Assembly (NCBI RefSeq): GCF_902506105.1
Contig: NZ_LR733304.1
Span: forward strand, 2,195,354 to 2,259,353
Length of the DNA: 64,000 bases
DNA from: Aeromicrobium sp. 9AM
GTDB lineage: Bacteria > Actinomycetota > Actinomycetes > Propionibacteriales > Nocardioidaceae
Reading direction: 5' to 3'
Part shown: one piece after another, positions 9,495 to 17,116 of the stretch
How positions within the stretch are numbered: the stretch's first letter is position 1
Layout: each line of letters starts with the position of its first letter
Made by a program: the position numbers and the translations under genes
Notes under the pieces: model-generated
The model's database searches: none
Told to the model about the DNA's origin: nothing
Seen by the model: the letters and a program-made list of their open reading frames with translations, nothing else

Positions 9495-10385
9495 ATGAGC
9501 ACTCACACGATCACGTCGTCCGACGTCCGGCTGCGCGTACGCGTCACCGGCAACGCCGAGGGTCCGGTCGTCGTCCTGGTCCACGGCTTCCCCGACAGCC
9601 AGCAGGTGTGGGACCACGTCGTCCCGCTGCTCACGCCGGATCACCGCGTCGTGACCTACGACGTACGAGGTGCCGGTGGGTCGACCGCGCCGGCAACACG
9701 TTCGGGCTATCGCATGAGCAAGCTCGTGGGCGATCTTGCGGCGGTGATCGAGCACGTACGTCCTGATGGCGGCCCGGTGCACCTCGTCGGCCACGACTGG
9801 GGCTCGATCCAGTCCTGGAGCGCGGTGCTGCGCGAGTCGTCCGACGCCCGGCTCACCAACCGGATCGCGTCCTTCACGTCGATCAGCGGGCCGGGCCTCG
9901 AGATCGTCGGCAACTTCCTGCGTGACGGCCTCGCTCGCCGGCGGTTCGCGGCAGTCGGCCGCCAGCTCGCCCAGTCCTGGTACGTCGTCGCGTTCCAGAC
10001 CCCCGCGCTGCCCGAGCTGGTCGCCGGCCGGTTCACGCGCCAGCTCCGCGCGGCCATGGCCCGGGCGCAGCGCCTCGACGACCACCACTGGGGTGACACG
10101 TTCGCGGACGACTTCCGCAACGGCCTCAACCTCTACCGAGCGAACGGCCTGAGCTTCCGGCGCGGCACCACAGCCGTGCCCGTGCAGCTCGTCGTGCCGA
10201 CCAAGGACTCCTCCGTGTCCCCCGCGGTCTACGTCGACATCGCTGCGTTCGCTCCCGACGTACGCCGGGTGGACGTGGTCGCCGGCCACTGGGTCGTGCA
10301 GTCGCAGCCCGGTGTCGTCGCCGACGCCGTCCGCGCGTTCATCACCGAGATCGAGGCCCAGGGCGAGCTTCGTCGAGAGGCGTGA
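9495..10385 (+). CDS. alpha/beta-hydrolase of the epoxide hydrolase / haloalkane dehalogenase type
   Basis: 296 residues. The oxyanion HGFPDS motif is at residues 30-35, the nucleophile elbow VGHDWGS puts an Asp at residue 101 (so not a serine esterase), and a C-terminal AGHWVVQ supplies the likely catalytic His. The DW elbow favours epoxide hydrolase or dehalogenase over esterase; the substrate is unknown. I chose the ATG at 9495 because GGGGGA lies four bases upstream; the in-frame TTG at 9462 is less likely. Its 3' end overlaps the convergent B12-domain gene by 44 bases. Confidence 0.85.
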   Translation: MSTHTITSSDVRLRVRVTGNAEGPVVVLVHGFPDSQQVWDHVVPLLTPDHRVVTYDVRGAGGSTAPATRSGYRMSKLVGDLAAVIEHVRPDGGPVHLVGHDWGSIQSWSAVLRESSDARLTNRIASFTSISGPGLEIVGNFLRDGLARRRFAAVGRQLAQSWYVVAFQTPALPELVAGRFTRQLRAAMARAQRLDDHHWGDTFADDFRNGLNLYRANGLSFRRGTTAVPVQLVVPTKDSSVSPAVYVDIAAFAPDVRRVDVVAGHWVVQSQPGVVADAVRAFITEIEAQGELRREA

Positions 10386-10626
10386 CGACCACACCGTCGG
10401 CGCCCAGCTGGGCGCAGAGGTCGGCGATGCGGGACAGCGCCCCGGGGTCGCCGTCGACCACGATCGCCGACGCGTCCTCCGCGATCGACGTGCGTACGAG
10501 CTGCTCGGGGGTCTGCTCTCCGCCGACGTAGATGACCTCCCGGCCGCCGTCACGGAGCTGTCGCGCCACCTGGGCGGCTCGCTGGCCATCGCCGATCGCA
10601 CCCAGAACGACACGCTGTCTTACCAT
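10342..10626 (-). CDS. cobalamin-binding-domain-like protein lacking the cobalt-ligand His
   Basis: 94 residues covering a single B12-binding-fold domain as in the C-terminus of methylmalonyl-CoA mutase: VRQRVVLGAIGDG, VARQLRDGGREVIYVG, EQTPEQLVRTSIAEDASAIVV. The normal DxHxxG motif reads DGQRAA (residues 13-18), so both the cobalt-coordinating His and the following Gly are gone. Base-off cobalamin binding is therefore unlikely; it may bind another ligand or act as a structural partner. The ATG at 10626 is chosen because it begins exactly at the domain. No mutase gene is nearby. Confidence 0.75.
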   Translation of the reverse strand: MVRQRVVLGAIGDGQRAAQVARQLRDGGREVIYVGGEQTPEQLVRTSIAEDASAIVVDGDPGALSRIADLCAQLGADGVVVTPLDEARPGPRSR

Positions 10627-10787
10627 GCCAACGATGCTCCCACAACCGTGAAGGTCGTCACACATTGTCGACTTTTCACGCGGGATTCCCCGTATTTGTT
10701 GTTCAGTCCGCGAATTCGGTTTCGCTCGGGCCATGCCTTCGGCTAGGCTTCCGGAGTCCTGTCGTCACTTCTCCGGAGGTTTTTTGC

Positions 10788-11585
10788 GTGTCTTCGTCCG
10801 CGCCTAAACGCCGACTGGATGTACGCCAGGAGACCCCCACGCGAACACCGGGCAAGCGGACCGCTCAGCGGCGCAAGACCCGCAGGCGCAGCTTCACCCC
10901 TACCCCAGCCATGGCCGGTGCATTCATCCTGGTCCTGGCTGCTTTTGGTTCCACGATCCTCGGCAACACGTCCGACGGTGACTCGCTGGCCAACGACAAG
11001 TACCAGACGATCTCGCAGAGCTACATCGGTCCCGACGACGCAGCCGCCAACGGCCAGGTCGACGTCAGCCGCAGCTTCGACCGGGCGCTGACCACCAAGC
11101 AGGTCAAGCTCCAGGCCCAGCAGGTGCTCCAGGCCCAGGCAGACATCAAGCAGGACGTCAGCAAGCTCGCCAAGGAGACCAAGGCGAACCAGTGGGTTCT
11201 CCCCGTCACCGGCTACCACCTGACGGCACGGTTCGGACAGCGCAGCGGCCTGTGGTCCACGGTTCACACGGGCCTCGACTTCGCCGGCCCGTCCGGCTCG
11301 ACCATCGTCTCGGTCGCCGCGGGCGTCGTGAAGTCGACCGGCTACGAAGGCGCCTACGGCAACCGCACCGTCATCAAGCTGACCGACGGCACCGACATCT
11401 GGTACTGCCACCAGAGCCGCATCGGGGTCAAGGTCGGTCAGACCGTGGCGCCCGGTGAGACGATCGGCTTCACCGGCTCGACCGGCAACGTGACCGGCCC
11501 GCACCTGCACCTCGAGGTTCATCCCCACGGCGGCGCGGCCGTCGACCCTGAGCCGGTCCTGCGCGAGCACGGAGTCACCCCGTAG
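10788..11585 (+). CDS. M23 (LytM-type) peptidase, membrane anchored
   Basis: 265 residues. A basic N-terminus (about 8-36) leads into one hydrophobic helix (about 41-60), then a helical linker and a LytM domain with all zinc ligands: H160 and D164 (HTGLD), H239 and H241 (HLHLEV), plus H208. It is expected to cut peptidoglycan cross-links on the outside of the membrane. GTG start with GGAGG eight bases upstream. A TAGGCT -10 box at 10744 predicts a short normal leader. A hairpin repeat copy follows the stop. Confidence 0.9.
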   Translation: MSSSAPKRRLDVRQETPTRTPGKRTAQRRKTRRRSFTPTPAMAGAFILVLAAFGSTILGNTSDGDSLANDKYQTISQSYIGPDDAAANGQVDVSRSFDRALTTKQVKLQAQQVLQAQADIKQDVSKLAKETKANQWVLPVTGYHLTARFGQRSGLWSTVHTGLDFAGPSGSTIVSVAAGVVKSTGYEGAYGNRTVIKLTDGTDIWYCHQSRIGVKVGQTVAPGETIGFTGSTGNVTGPHLHLEVHPHGGAAVDPEPVLREHGVTP

Positions 11586-11602
11586 CACCCGCGATCGCCC
11601 CC

Positions 11603-11664
11603 CGCGATTTGTGAGGTTGAAGGCCTACCGGCTCGACGTAGCGCCCACAAGTCGACGAATCGCG
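11603..11664. repeat. hairpin repeat (ATTTGTGAGG family), copy 1
   Basis: An imperfect inverted repeat: CGCGATT (11603-11609) pairs with AATCGCG (11658-11664), with more pairing inside. Its left 22 bases match those of copy 2 (12651-12672) at 20 positions. It sits 17 bases beyond the M23 peptidase stop and may act as a terminator. Confidence 0.65.
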
Positions 11665-11731
11665 TTGGTATGTCCACAGGTCGTCGCCAGCCTTCTCCCT
11701 CGAACGTTCGATCGTCGCCATCGTGGGGCCC

Positions 11732-12662
11732 ATGCCCCGCCGACCGCAGATTCCACATGAGCTTCGGGGTGCCGTCTTCACGACGAAGCAGGCTGCCAAG
11801 GTCGGCGTTTCGGCGTCGATGCTCCGCGGGACGCATTTCGTCAGCGTGCACCGCGGGGTCTGGCGCCTGACCGACACCGATCTCACCTTCGGTCTGTCCG
11901 TACGGGCAGCAGCGCTCGCGCTTCCTCCCGGTTCGGCCGTGAGTCACGTGACCGCCCTGCAATGGATGGGCGTAGGGGTGGGCCGACGCACGCCGCTTCA
12001 CTTCTCGATCTGTTCGACCGCCCAAGTCATGCATGAGATCGTCCTGCACCGCCGACTCGGGCGGCTGGCTCCACGCGAACTGCGCGGTCTGTCCGTGCTC
12101 GGCCCGGACCGCTCGTTTGTCGACAGCGCGACGTTGCTCAGTGTGCGCGACCTCGTACGGGCCGGCGATGCACTGGTGCGCGCGGGCCTGACCTCGACCG
12201 AGCAGCTGCTGGACTACACGAAGTCCAGCCACCTCGACGGGGTCGTCCGGGCCAGGGAGGCAGCGCTGCTCGTGCGGGGGCGCGTGGACTCTCCACGGGA
12301 GACCGACGTCCGGCTAGTTCTGGTGCTTGCCGGCTTGCCGGAGCCGCTGATCAACGTCAACGTCTTCGACGATGCAGGGAGCTGGCTCGCACGAGGTGAT
12401 CTGGTGATCCCCGAGCTCCGAGCTGATCATCGAGCACGATGGCTGGCACCACGAACGCGATGCGGAGCAGCGGCAGAAGGACCACCTCCGGCGCGAACGC
12501 ATCGAGGCAGCCGGCTGGACACTCATCGTCATCACAGCAGCCGATTTCCAGCACCCCATTGCGATCGTGGCCCGCGTGTACGAGGCGATGGTTCGATGCG
12601 GCTACGCCAGGCCTCCCCCCTTCTTCACCGCGCAGTGGCACCGCATCGCCCGCAATTTGTGA
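11732..12662 (+). pseudogene. frameshifted AbiEi-like / DUF559 protein gene
   Basis: The N-terminal part resembles the winged-helix 'AbiEi antitoxin-like' region found in actinobacterial DUF559 proteins (TTKQAAKVGVSASMLRG, VHRGVWRL, AVSHVTALQWMG). The C-terminal DUF559 endonuclease-like domain begins RGDLVIPEL and then is broken. The two halves lie in different frames: the correct continuation ELIIEHDGWHHERDAEQRQK ends at a TGA at 12662. The cause is visible: CCGAGCT is duplicated in tandem (12411-12417 and 12418-12424). Removing one copy restores RGDLVIPELIIEHDGWHHERD. In the present frame a nonsense tail runs to 12670. Everything else is intact, so the event looks recent, or is an assembly error. 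Confidence 0.85.
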
Positions 12663-12713
12663 GGTTGTAGGCGCTACGCGCGACTTTTAACGCCTCCAAG
12701 TCCACAAATCGCG
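12651..12713. repeat. hairpin repeat (ATTTGTGAGG family), copy 2
   Basis: Arms 12651-12673 and 12691-12713 form an imperfect 23-base stem. The sequence matches copy 1 at 11603-11664. The restored stop codon of the DUF559 gene lies inside the left arm. The position between the convergent DUF559 and pcrA genes fits a bidirectional terminator. Confidence 0.65.
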
Positions 12714-12728
12714 GAGAGCTGGCGGGGG

Positions 12729-15095
12729 TCAGAGCTTTTCGACGGGGGCGTAGCGCAGCAGCAGGCGCTTGACGCCTTGCGAGCCGAAGTCGACCGAGGC
12801 GACGGACTTGTCGCCCTGCCCCTCGACCGCCACGACGGTGCCGAGGCCGAAGCTGTCGTGGCTGACCCGGTCGCCCGGCGACAGGGACACGACCTCGCGG
12901 GTCGCCCGCTTGGACCTGGCCGCGACGTTGGACGAGCGGAACGACGACTGGGTCGCCGACGGCGAGCTGGGGGTCCACTGCGTCGGCGGTGAGGCAAGGC
13001 GGCGCCAGTCGAGCAGGGCCTCGGGCAGCTCGTCAAGGAACCGCGACGGTGGGTTGTAGGAGGGCGCCCCCCAGGCCGAGCGGGTCGCGGCGCGGGTGAC
13101 GTAGAGGCGCGTACGAGCGCGGGTGATGCCCACGTAGGCCAGCCGGCGCTCCTCCTCGAGCTCCTTGCTGTCGGCGAGCGACCGCATGTGCGGGAAGACG
13201 CCGTCCTCGAGACCGGTGAGGAACACCACCGGGAACTCCAGGCCCTTGGCGGTGTGCAGCGTCATCAGCGTGACGACGCCGTCGCCCTCGTCGGGGATCT
13301 GGTCGGCGTCGGCCACCAGCGCGACCTGCTCGAGGAACGCGCCGAGCGAGCCGGCGGCGAGGTCGGGTTCGTCGGAGATCGCGTCGACGGCCTCGGAGGG
13401 CTCCTCGTCGACGACCTCCACACCCTGCTCCTGCAGGAGGCCGTCGGCCACCGTGCTCGCGCCGACCACGAACTCGCGGGCGACCGCGACGAGCTCGGCG
13501 AGGTTCTCGACCCGGGTCTCGTCCTGGGGGTCGGTGCTCTGCTCGAGCGTCGAGAGGTAGCCGCTGCGGGTCAGCGCCGCCTCGAGGACCGCATCGGCCG
13601 GGGCGCCCGACTCGGCCATCGCCATGAGCTCGGACATCACCGCGGTGAACGACTGGATCGCGTTGAGGGATCGGGTCGCGAGATCGGTCGCCTCCTCGGC
13701 CCGGGTCAAGGCTTCCCAGAAGCTGATGTCCTCGGCTGTGGCCAAGCGCTGGATCGCCGCCTCGGCCCGCTCGCCGATGCCCCGCTTGGGCTCGTTGATG
13801 ATGCGGCGCAGCGAGACCGCGTCGCGCGGGTTGATCAGCACCCGGACGTACGCCAGCGCGTCCTTGATCTCCTTGCGCTCGTAGAAGCGGACACCTCCGA
13901 CGACGCGATAGGGCAGGCCGACGCGGATGAACACCTCCTCGAACACGCGGCTCTGGGCGTTGGTGCGGTAGAAGATCGCGACGTCCTTGGCGGCCGCGAC
14001 GCCGGCGTCGCCGAGCTTGTCGATCTCGTCGGCGATGAACTGGGCCTCGTCGCGCTCGTCGTCACCGACGTAGCCGACGATCTTCTCGCCATCGCCCTCG
14101 GCGGACCACAGCTGCTTGTCCTTGCGGCCCTCGTTGCGGCTGATGACGGCATTGGCGGCCGACAGGATCGTCTGGGTCGACCGGTAGTTCTGCTCCAGCA
14201 GGATCGTCGCGGCGTTGGGGAAGTCGTCCTCGAACTCCAGGATGTTGCGGATGTTGGCGCCACGGAACGCGTAGATCGACTGGTCGGAGTCACCGACGAC
14301 CAGCAGGTCGGACTCCTCGTCGGTCAGCTCCTTGATGAGCTGGTACTGCGCGTGGTTGGTGTCTTGGTACTCGTCGACCAGGATGTGCCGGAACCGCCGC
14401 CGGTATGTCTCACGGACGTCGGGCCAGCCCTGGAACAGGTGGACGGTGTTCATGATGAGGTCGTCGAAGTCCATCGCGTTGGCCGCCTGGAGGCGCGCCT
14501 GATAGGTCTTGTAGGCCTCGGCGTAGATCTCCTCGGTCGGGTTGTCCGCCTTGCCGGCCGCCGACTCGTGGTCGATCAGCTCGTTCTTGAGGTTGGAGAT
14601 CCAGTTGAGCACCGCCCGCGGGTTGATGCGCTTGGGGTCGAGGTCCATGTCGCGGCACACCAACGTCATGAGCCGGCGCTGGTCGGCCGCGTCATAGATC
14701 GTGAACGACGAGGTGAACCCGAACTTGCTCGCCTCGCGGCGCAGGATGCGTACGCATGCGGAGTGGAACGTCGAGACCCACATCATGCGGGCCCGCGGCC
14801 CGACGAGGTCGGCGACGCGTTCGCGCATCTCGGCGGCCGCCTTGTTGGTGAACGTGATGGCCAGGATCGAGCCGGGATGTGCGCCCCGGGCGGCGATCAA
14901 CCAGGCGATGCGACGCGTCAGTACCCGGGTCTTGCCTGATCCGGCACCGGCCACGACGAGCAGCGGCCCACCGGGGTGGGACACGGCGGCCTGCTGGGCG
15001 TCGTTGAGTCCCTCGAGCAGGGTCTCCGAGCGGGGACGCCTCTTGTCGGCGGACTTCTCGGGCGCAGCGGCAGGCACTGGGAACGGCAACGTCAT
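12729..15095 (-). CDS. pcrA: ATP-dependent 3'-5' DNA helicase, UvrD/PcrA family
   Basis: 788 residues with the full superfamily-1A helicase layout: Walker A GAGSGKT at 50-56, motif II DEYQDTN, motif III GDSDQSIYAFRGA, motif IV EQNYRS, motif V/VI LMTLHTAKGLEF and VGITRAR, and a C-terminal Tudor-like PcrA tail (PGDRVSHDSFGLGTVVAVEG). It works in nucleotide excision repair and clearing of stalled transcription or replication. The ATG at 15095 is chosen because GGGAGG lies five bases upstream; the start at 15128 lacks one. Confidence 0.96.
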   Translation of the reverse strand: MTLPFPVPAAAPEKSADKRRPRSETLLEGLNDAQQAAVSHPGGPLLVVAGAGSGKTRVLTRRIAWLIAARGAHPGSILAITFTNKAAAEMRERVADLVGPRARMMWVSTFHSACVRILRREASKFGFTSSFTIYDAADQRRLMTLVCRDMDLDPKRINPRAVLNWISNLKNELIDHESAAGKADNPTEEIYAEAYKTYQARLQAANAMDFDDLIMNTVHLFQGWPDVRETYRRRFRHILVDEYQDTNHAQYQLIKELTDEESDLLVVGDSDQSIYAFRGANIRNILEFEDDFPNAATILLEQNYRSTQTILSAANAVISRNEGRKDKQLWSAEGDGEKIVGYVGDDERDEAQFIADEIDKLGDAGVAAAKDVAIFYRTNAQSRVFEEVFIRVGLPYRVVGGVRFYERKEIKDALAYVRVLINPRDAVSLRRIINEPKRGIGERAEAAIQRLATAEDISFWEALTRAEEATDLATRSLNAIQSFTAVMSELMAMAESGAPADAVLEAALTRSGYLSTLEQSTDPQDETRVENLAELVAVAREFVVGASTVADGLLQEQGVEVVDEEPSEAVDAISDEPDLAAGSLGAFLEQVALVADADQIPDEGDGVVTLMTLHTAKGLEFPVVFLTGLEDGVFPHMRSLADSKELEEERRLAYVGITRARTRLYVTRAATRSAWGAPSYNPPSRFLDELPEALLDWRRLASPPTQWTPSSPSATQSSFRSSNVAARSKRATREVVSLSPGDRVSHDSFGLGTVVAVEGQGDKSVASVDFGSQGVKRLLLRYAPVEKL

Positions 15096-15153
15096 CGTGC
15101 CTCCCAGCCTAGTTGCCGGAGCCGACATCGCCGCGGCCGGAGGTGGTGGCGGG

Positions 15154-16053
15154 TTAGGCGTCGGAGAAGTCCGGTGCCGCCGCGTCGGGCGAGCACAACG
15201 AGTCCGGTGCCTCCACCTTGAACGAGTCCTTCATGTCGCCCAGGTCGAGGTGCCCGCGCGGCTTGCCGGCGCGGATCTCGGCGAGGTCGGGCAGGTCGGC
15301 GGCGTCACCGAGTCCGGCGTCGTCGAGGGCGTCCAGCACCGGTACGAGGTCGAAGTCGATCGCGGTCACCTCGCTGCCGGAGAGGTAGAGGTCGACGTTC
15401 ATCTTCTCCTTGATGCCCTTGACGTCGTACGCGAACTGGCCGGTCACGGCGGGCATCGCGTGGCGCATGACGTCGAGGACGGACGACCGGATCCGTACGA
15501 TCCGCAGGCTGGGATAGTCCGGATCGGGGCGGATCGACACCGCCCGGCCCCTCGCCATCAGCTTCGCGAACGCCGAGCCCTTCTCGAGGTCGTACGCGAA
15601 CGGTATGCCCGGCAGTGACTTGAACTCCTTGACGGAGGTGCGATACCAGCACGGGGTGGGCCCGCCGTCGGACGCGACCTTGATGTAGACGCCGTCCGAC
15701 TCCAGGATGCGCACCTTGACCGTGCCGCCGGACACCTCGATCGTGGACGCGACCATGCCGCGCGACAGGTCGTACTGCGTCTTGGTCCGCGTGAAGTACG
15801 TACGCTTCGAGGAGCCGGACTCCTTGGCCGTGAGCCACAGTGTGTAGCTGCCCTCGTTGACCACCGTGAGCCGCTTGACGGCTGCGGCGAGCGCGACCCG
15901 CGCCGTCGCGACGTCCGGCGAGCGGGGTGTCGCGGTCTTCGTCGGTGACGTCGACGAGTCGTCGGAGGGGACGAGTGCCGGGACGAACACGCAGCCGGCC
16001 AGGGAGGTGGCGGCAATCGCCAGCGCAGCGAAGCGCAGAGCCCGAGTCATCAC
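15154..16053 (-). CDS. LppX/LprG-type lipoprotein
   Basis: 299 residues. Signal peptide with lipobox LAGC (Cys at residue 21), a Ser/Thr/Pro linker, then a single domain of about 230 residues with the pattern of mycobacterial LppX/LprAFG proteins, which carry lipids or lipoglycans across the cell envelope. GTG at 16053 (ATG one codon later). A TAGGCT box (16060-16065 on the minus strand) ends exactly six bases before the GTG, implying a leaderless transcript. No transporter partner is adjacent. Confidence 0.75.
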   Translation of the reverse strand: MMTRALRFAALAIAATSLAGCVFVPALVPSDDSSTSPTKTATPRSPDVATARVALAAAVKRLTVVNEGSYTLWLTAKESGSSKRTYFTRTKTQYDLSRGMVASTIEVSGGTVKVRILESDGVYIKVASDGGPTPCWYRTSVKEFKSLPGIPFAYDLEKGSAFAKLMARGRAVSIRPDPDYPSLRIVRIRSSVLDVMRHAMPAVTGQFAYDVKGIKEKMNVDLYLSGSEVTAIDFDLVPVLDALDDAGLGDAADLPDLAEIRAGKPRGHLDLGDMKDSFKVEAPDSLCSPDAAAPDFSDA

Positions 16054-16111
16054 TCAGGAAGCCTAGATGGTGACAGGCGCCATCGTGACTGGAACCGTAG
16101 ACTCGCCTGGC

Positions 16112-16552
16112 ATGGACGGCACGGTCAGCATCCGGACGGCGCACGAATCCGATTTCGACGACCTGACCGACCTCTGGGAGCGCTCCGCCAGGTCGAGCCA
16201 CGCCTTCATGGCCGACGACGAGTTCGTCGAGCTCAAGCCCCACATCCGCGACCTGCTGCTCCCGTCGATGGACGTATGGGTCGCCGAATCGGCCGGCGAG
16301 AAGCTCGGGTTCGTCGGCGCCCGCGGTGAGCACGTCGAGCTGCTCTACGTCGCGCCGGAGGCACAAGGTCGCGGCGTCGGCCCGCAGCTCCTCGCGCACA
16401 TCACCGAAGGCGGTGCGCGGAGCGTCGAGGTGTACGCCCGCAACGCCGTCGGCCTCGGGTTCTACCTGTCGCAGGGATTCCGCGAGACCCGCCGCGACCC
16501 CACCGATGCGGCCGGCCGCAGCTTCGAGATCGTCCACCTGGAGCGGGCATGA
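16112..16552 (+). CDS. GNAT-family N-acetyltransferase
   Basis: 146 residues with the acetyl-CoA-binding signature VAPEAQGRGVGPQLLAHI and a closing NAVGLGFYLSQGF typical of YjaB/PhnO-like GNATs. Substrate unknown. The ATG at 16112 is preferred to 16067; a TAGACT box lies eight bases before it. The stop overlaps the start of the GntR gene (ATGA). Confidence 0.85.
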   Translation: MDGTVSIRTAHESDFDDLTDLWERSARSSHAFMADDEFVELKPHIRDLLLPSMDVWVAESAGEKLGFVGARGEHVELLYVAPEAQGRGVGPQLLAHITEGGARSVEVYARNAVGLGFYLSQGFRETRRDPTDAAGRSFEIVHLERA

Positions 16553-16905
16553 GCCTCGTCGCGGTCGACCCTGATGGCACCGAGCCGCCGTACGAGCAGG
16601 TGCGCCGGCAGATCGCCGACGGCGCGGCGTCGGGCGTGCTCGCCGCGGGGCACAAGCTGCCGACCGTGCGCCAGCTGGCGACCGACCTCGGGCTGGCCGC
16701 CAACACCGTCGCCAAGGCCTACCGCGCGCTCGAGGTCGACGGCGTGATCGAGACCCACGGAAGGCGCGGCACGTTCATCGCGAGCCGCAGGCTCGCCGAC
16801 GCCGAGGCCGAGTCGGGCGCGCAGACGTACGCCCGGCTGGCCCGCACCCAGGGCCTCTCGCTGGACGAGGCGATCCGGCTGGTCGAGAAGAGCTGGACTC
16901 CCTGA
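16549..16905 (+). CDS. GntR-family regulator, YtrA type
   Basis: 118 residues, just a GntR winged helix-turn-helix (residues 8-75, PYEQVRRQIADG, then LPTVRQLATDLGLAANTVAKAYRALE) with a short C-terminal dimerisation tail. This small form is the YtrA subfamily, which usually controls ABC transporters or an adjacent gene. It is translationally coupled to the GNAT gene. Confidence 0.9.
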   Translation: MSLVAVDPDGTEPPYEQVRRQIADGAASGVLAAGHKLPTVRQLATDLGLAANTVAKAYRALEVDGVIETHGRRGTFIASRRLADAEAESGAQTYARLARTQGLSLDEAIRLVEKSWTP

Positions 16906-16939
16906 GAGTCGTCTCAGTCTCCGGAGATACCGTTGCATC

Positions 16940-17113
16940 GTGCATCCGTTGTCCCATGGCCACTTCACGCTTCTCGTCGCCCTGCTGTTCGTCGCCGGCA
17001 TCACCCTGATGGGTCTCGCGCTCAGCGGCTACGGCAGCAGCGACCGCTCGCGTCAGCACCCGCCCCGCCTGCCGGGCCACGACACCCCGGACAGGCTGAA
17101 CAACCCCGAGTAG
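16940..17113 (+). CDS. small single-pass membrane protein
   Basis: A 57-codon frame with GTG start: a short His-rich head (HPLSHGHF), one hydrophobic helix (about residues 9-30, LLVALLFVAGITLMGLALSG) and a polar Pro/Arg/Asp-rich tail (RLPGHDTPDRLNNPE). Third-position GC and the hydrophobic-then-polar pattern support translation. It fills the gap between the GntR gene and the convergent zwf. No family recognised; no clear ribosome-binding site. Confidence 0.5.
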   Translation: MHPLSHGHFTLLVALLFVAGITLMGLALSGYGSSDRSRQHPPRLPGHDTPDRLNNPE

Positions 17114-17116
17114 GCG

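Noticed and set aside
10665..10787. Upstream part of the M23 peptidase frame
   Set aside because: The GTG at 10788 with GGAGG eight bases before gives a proper basic head and membrane anchor; the 41 extra residues have no function and overlap the TAGGCT promoter.
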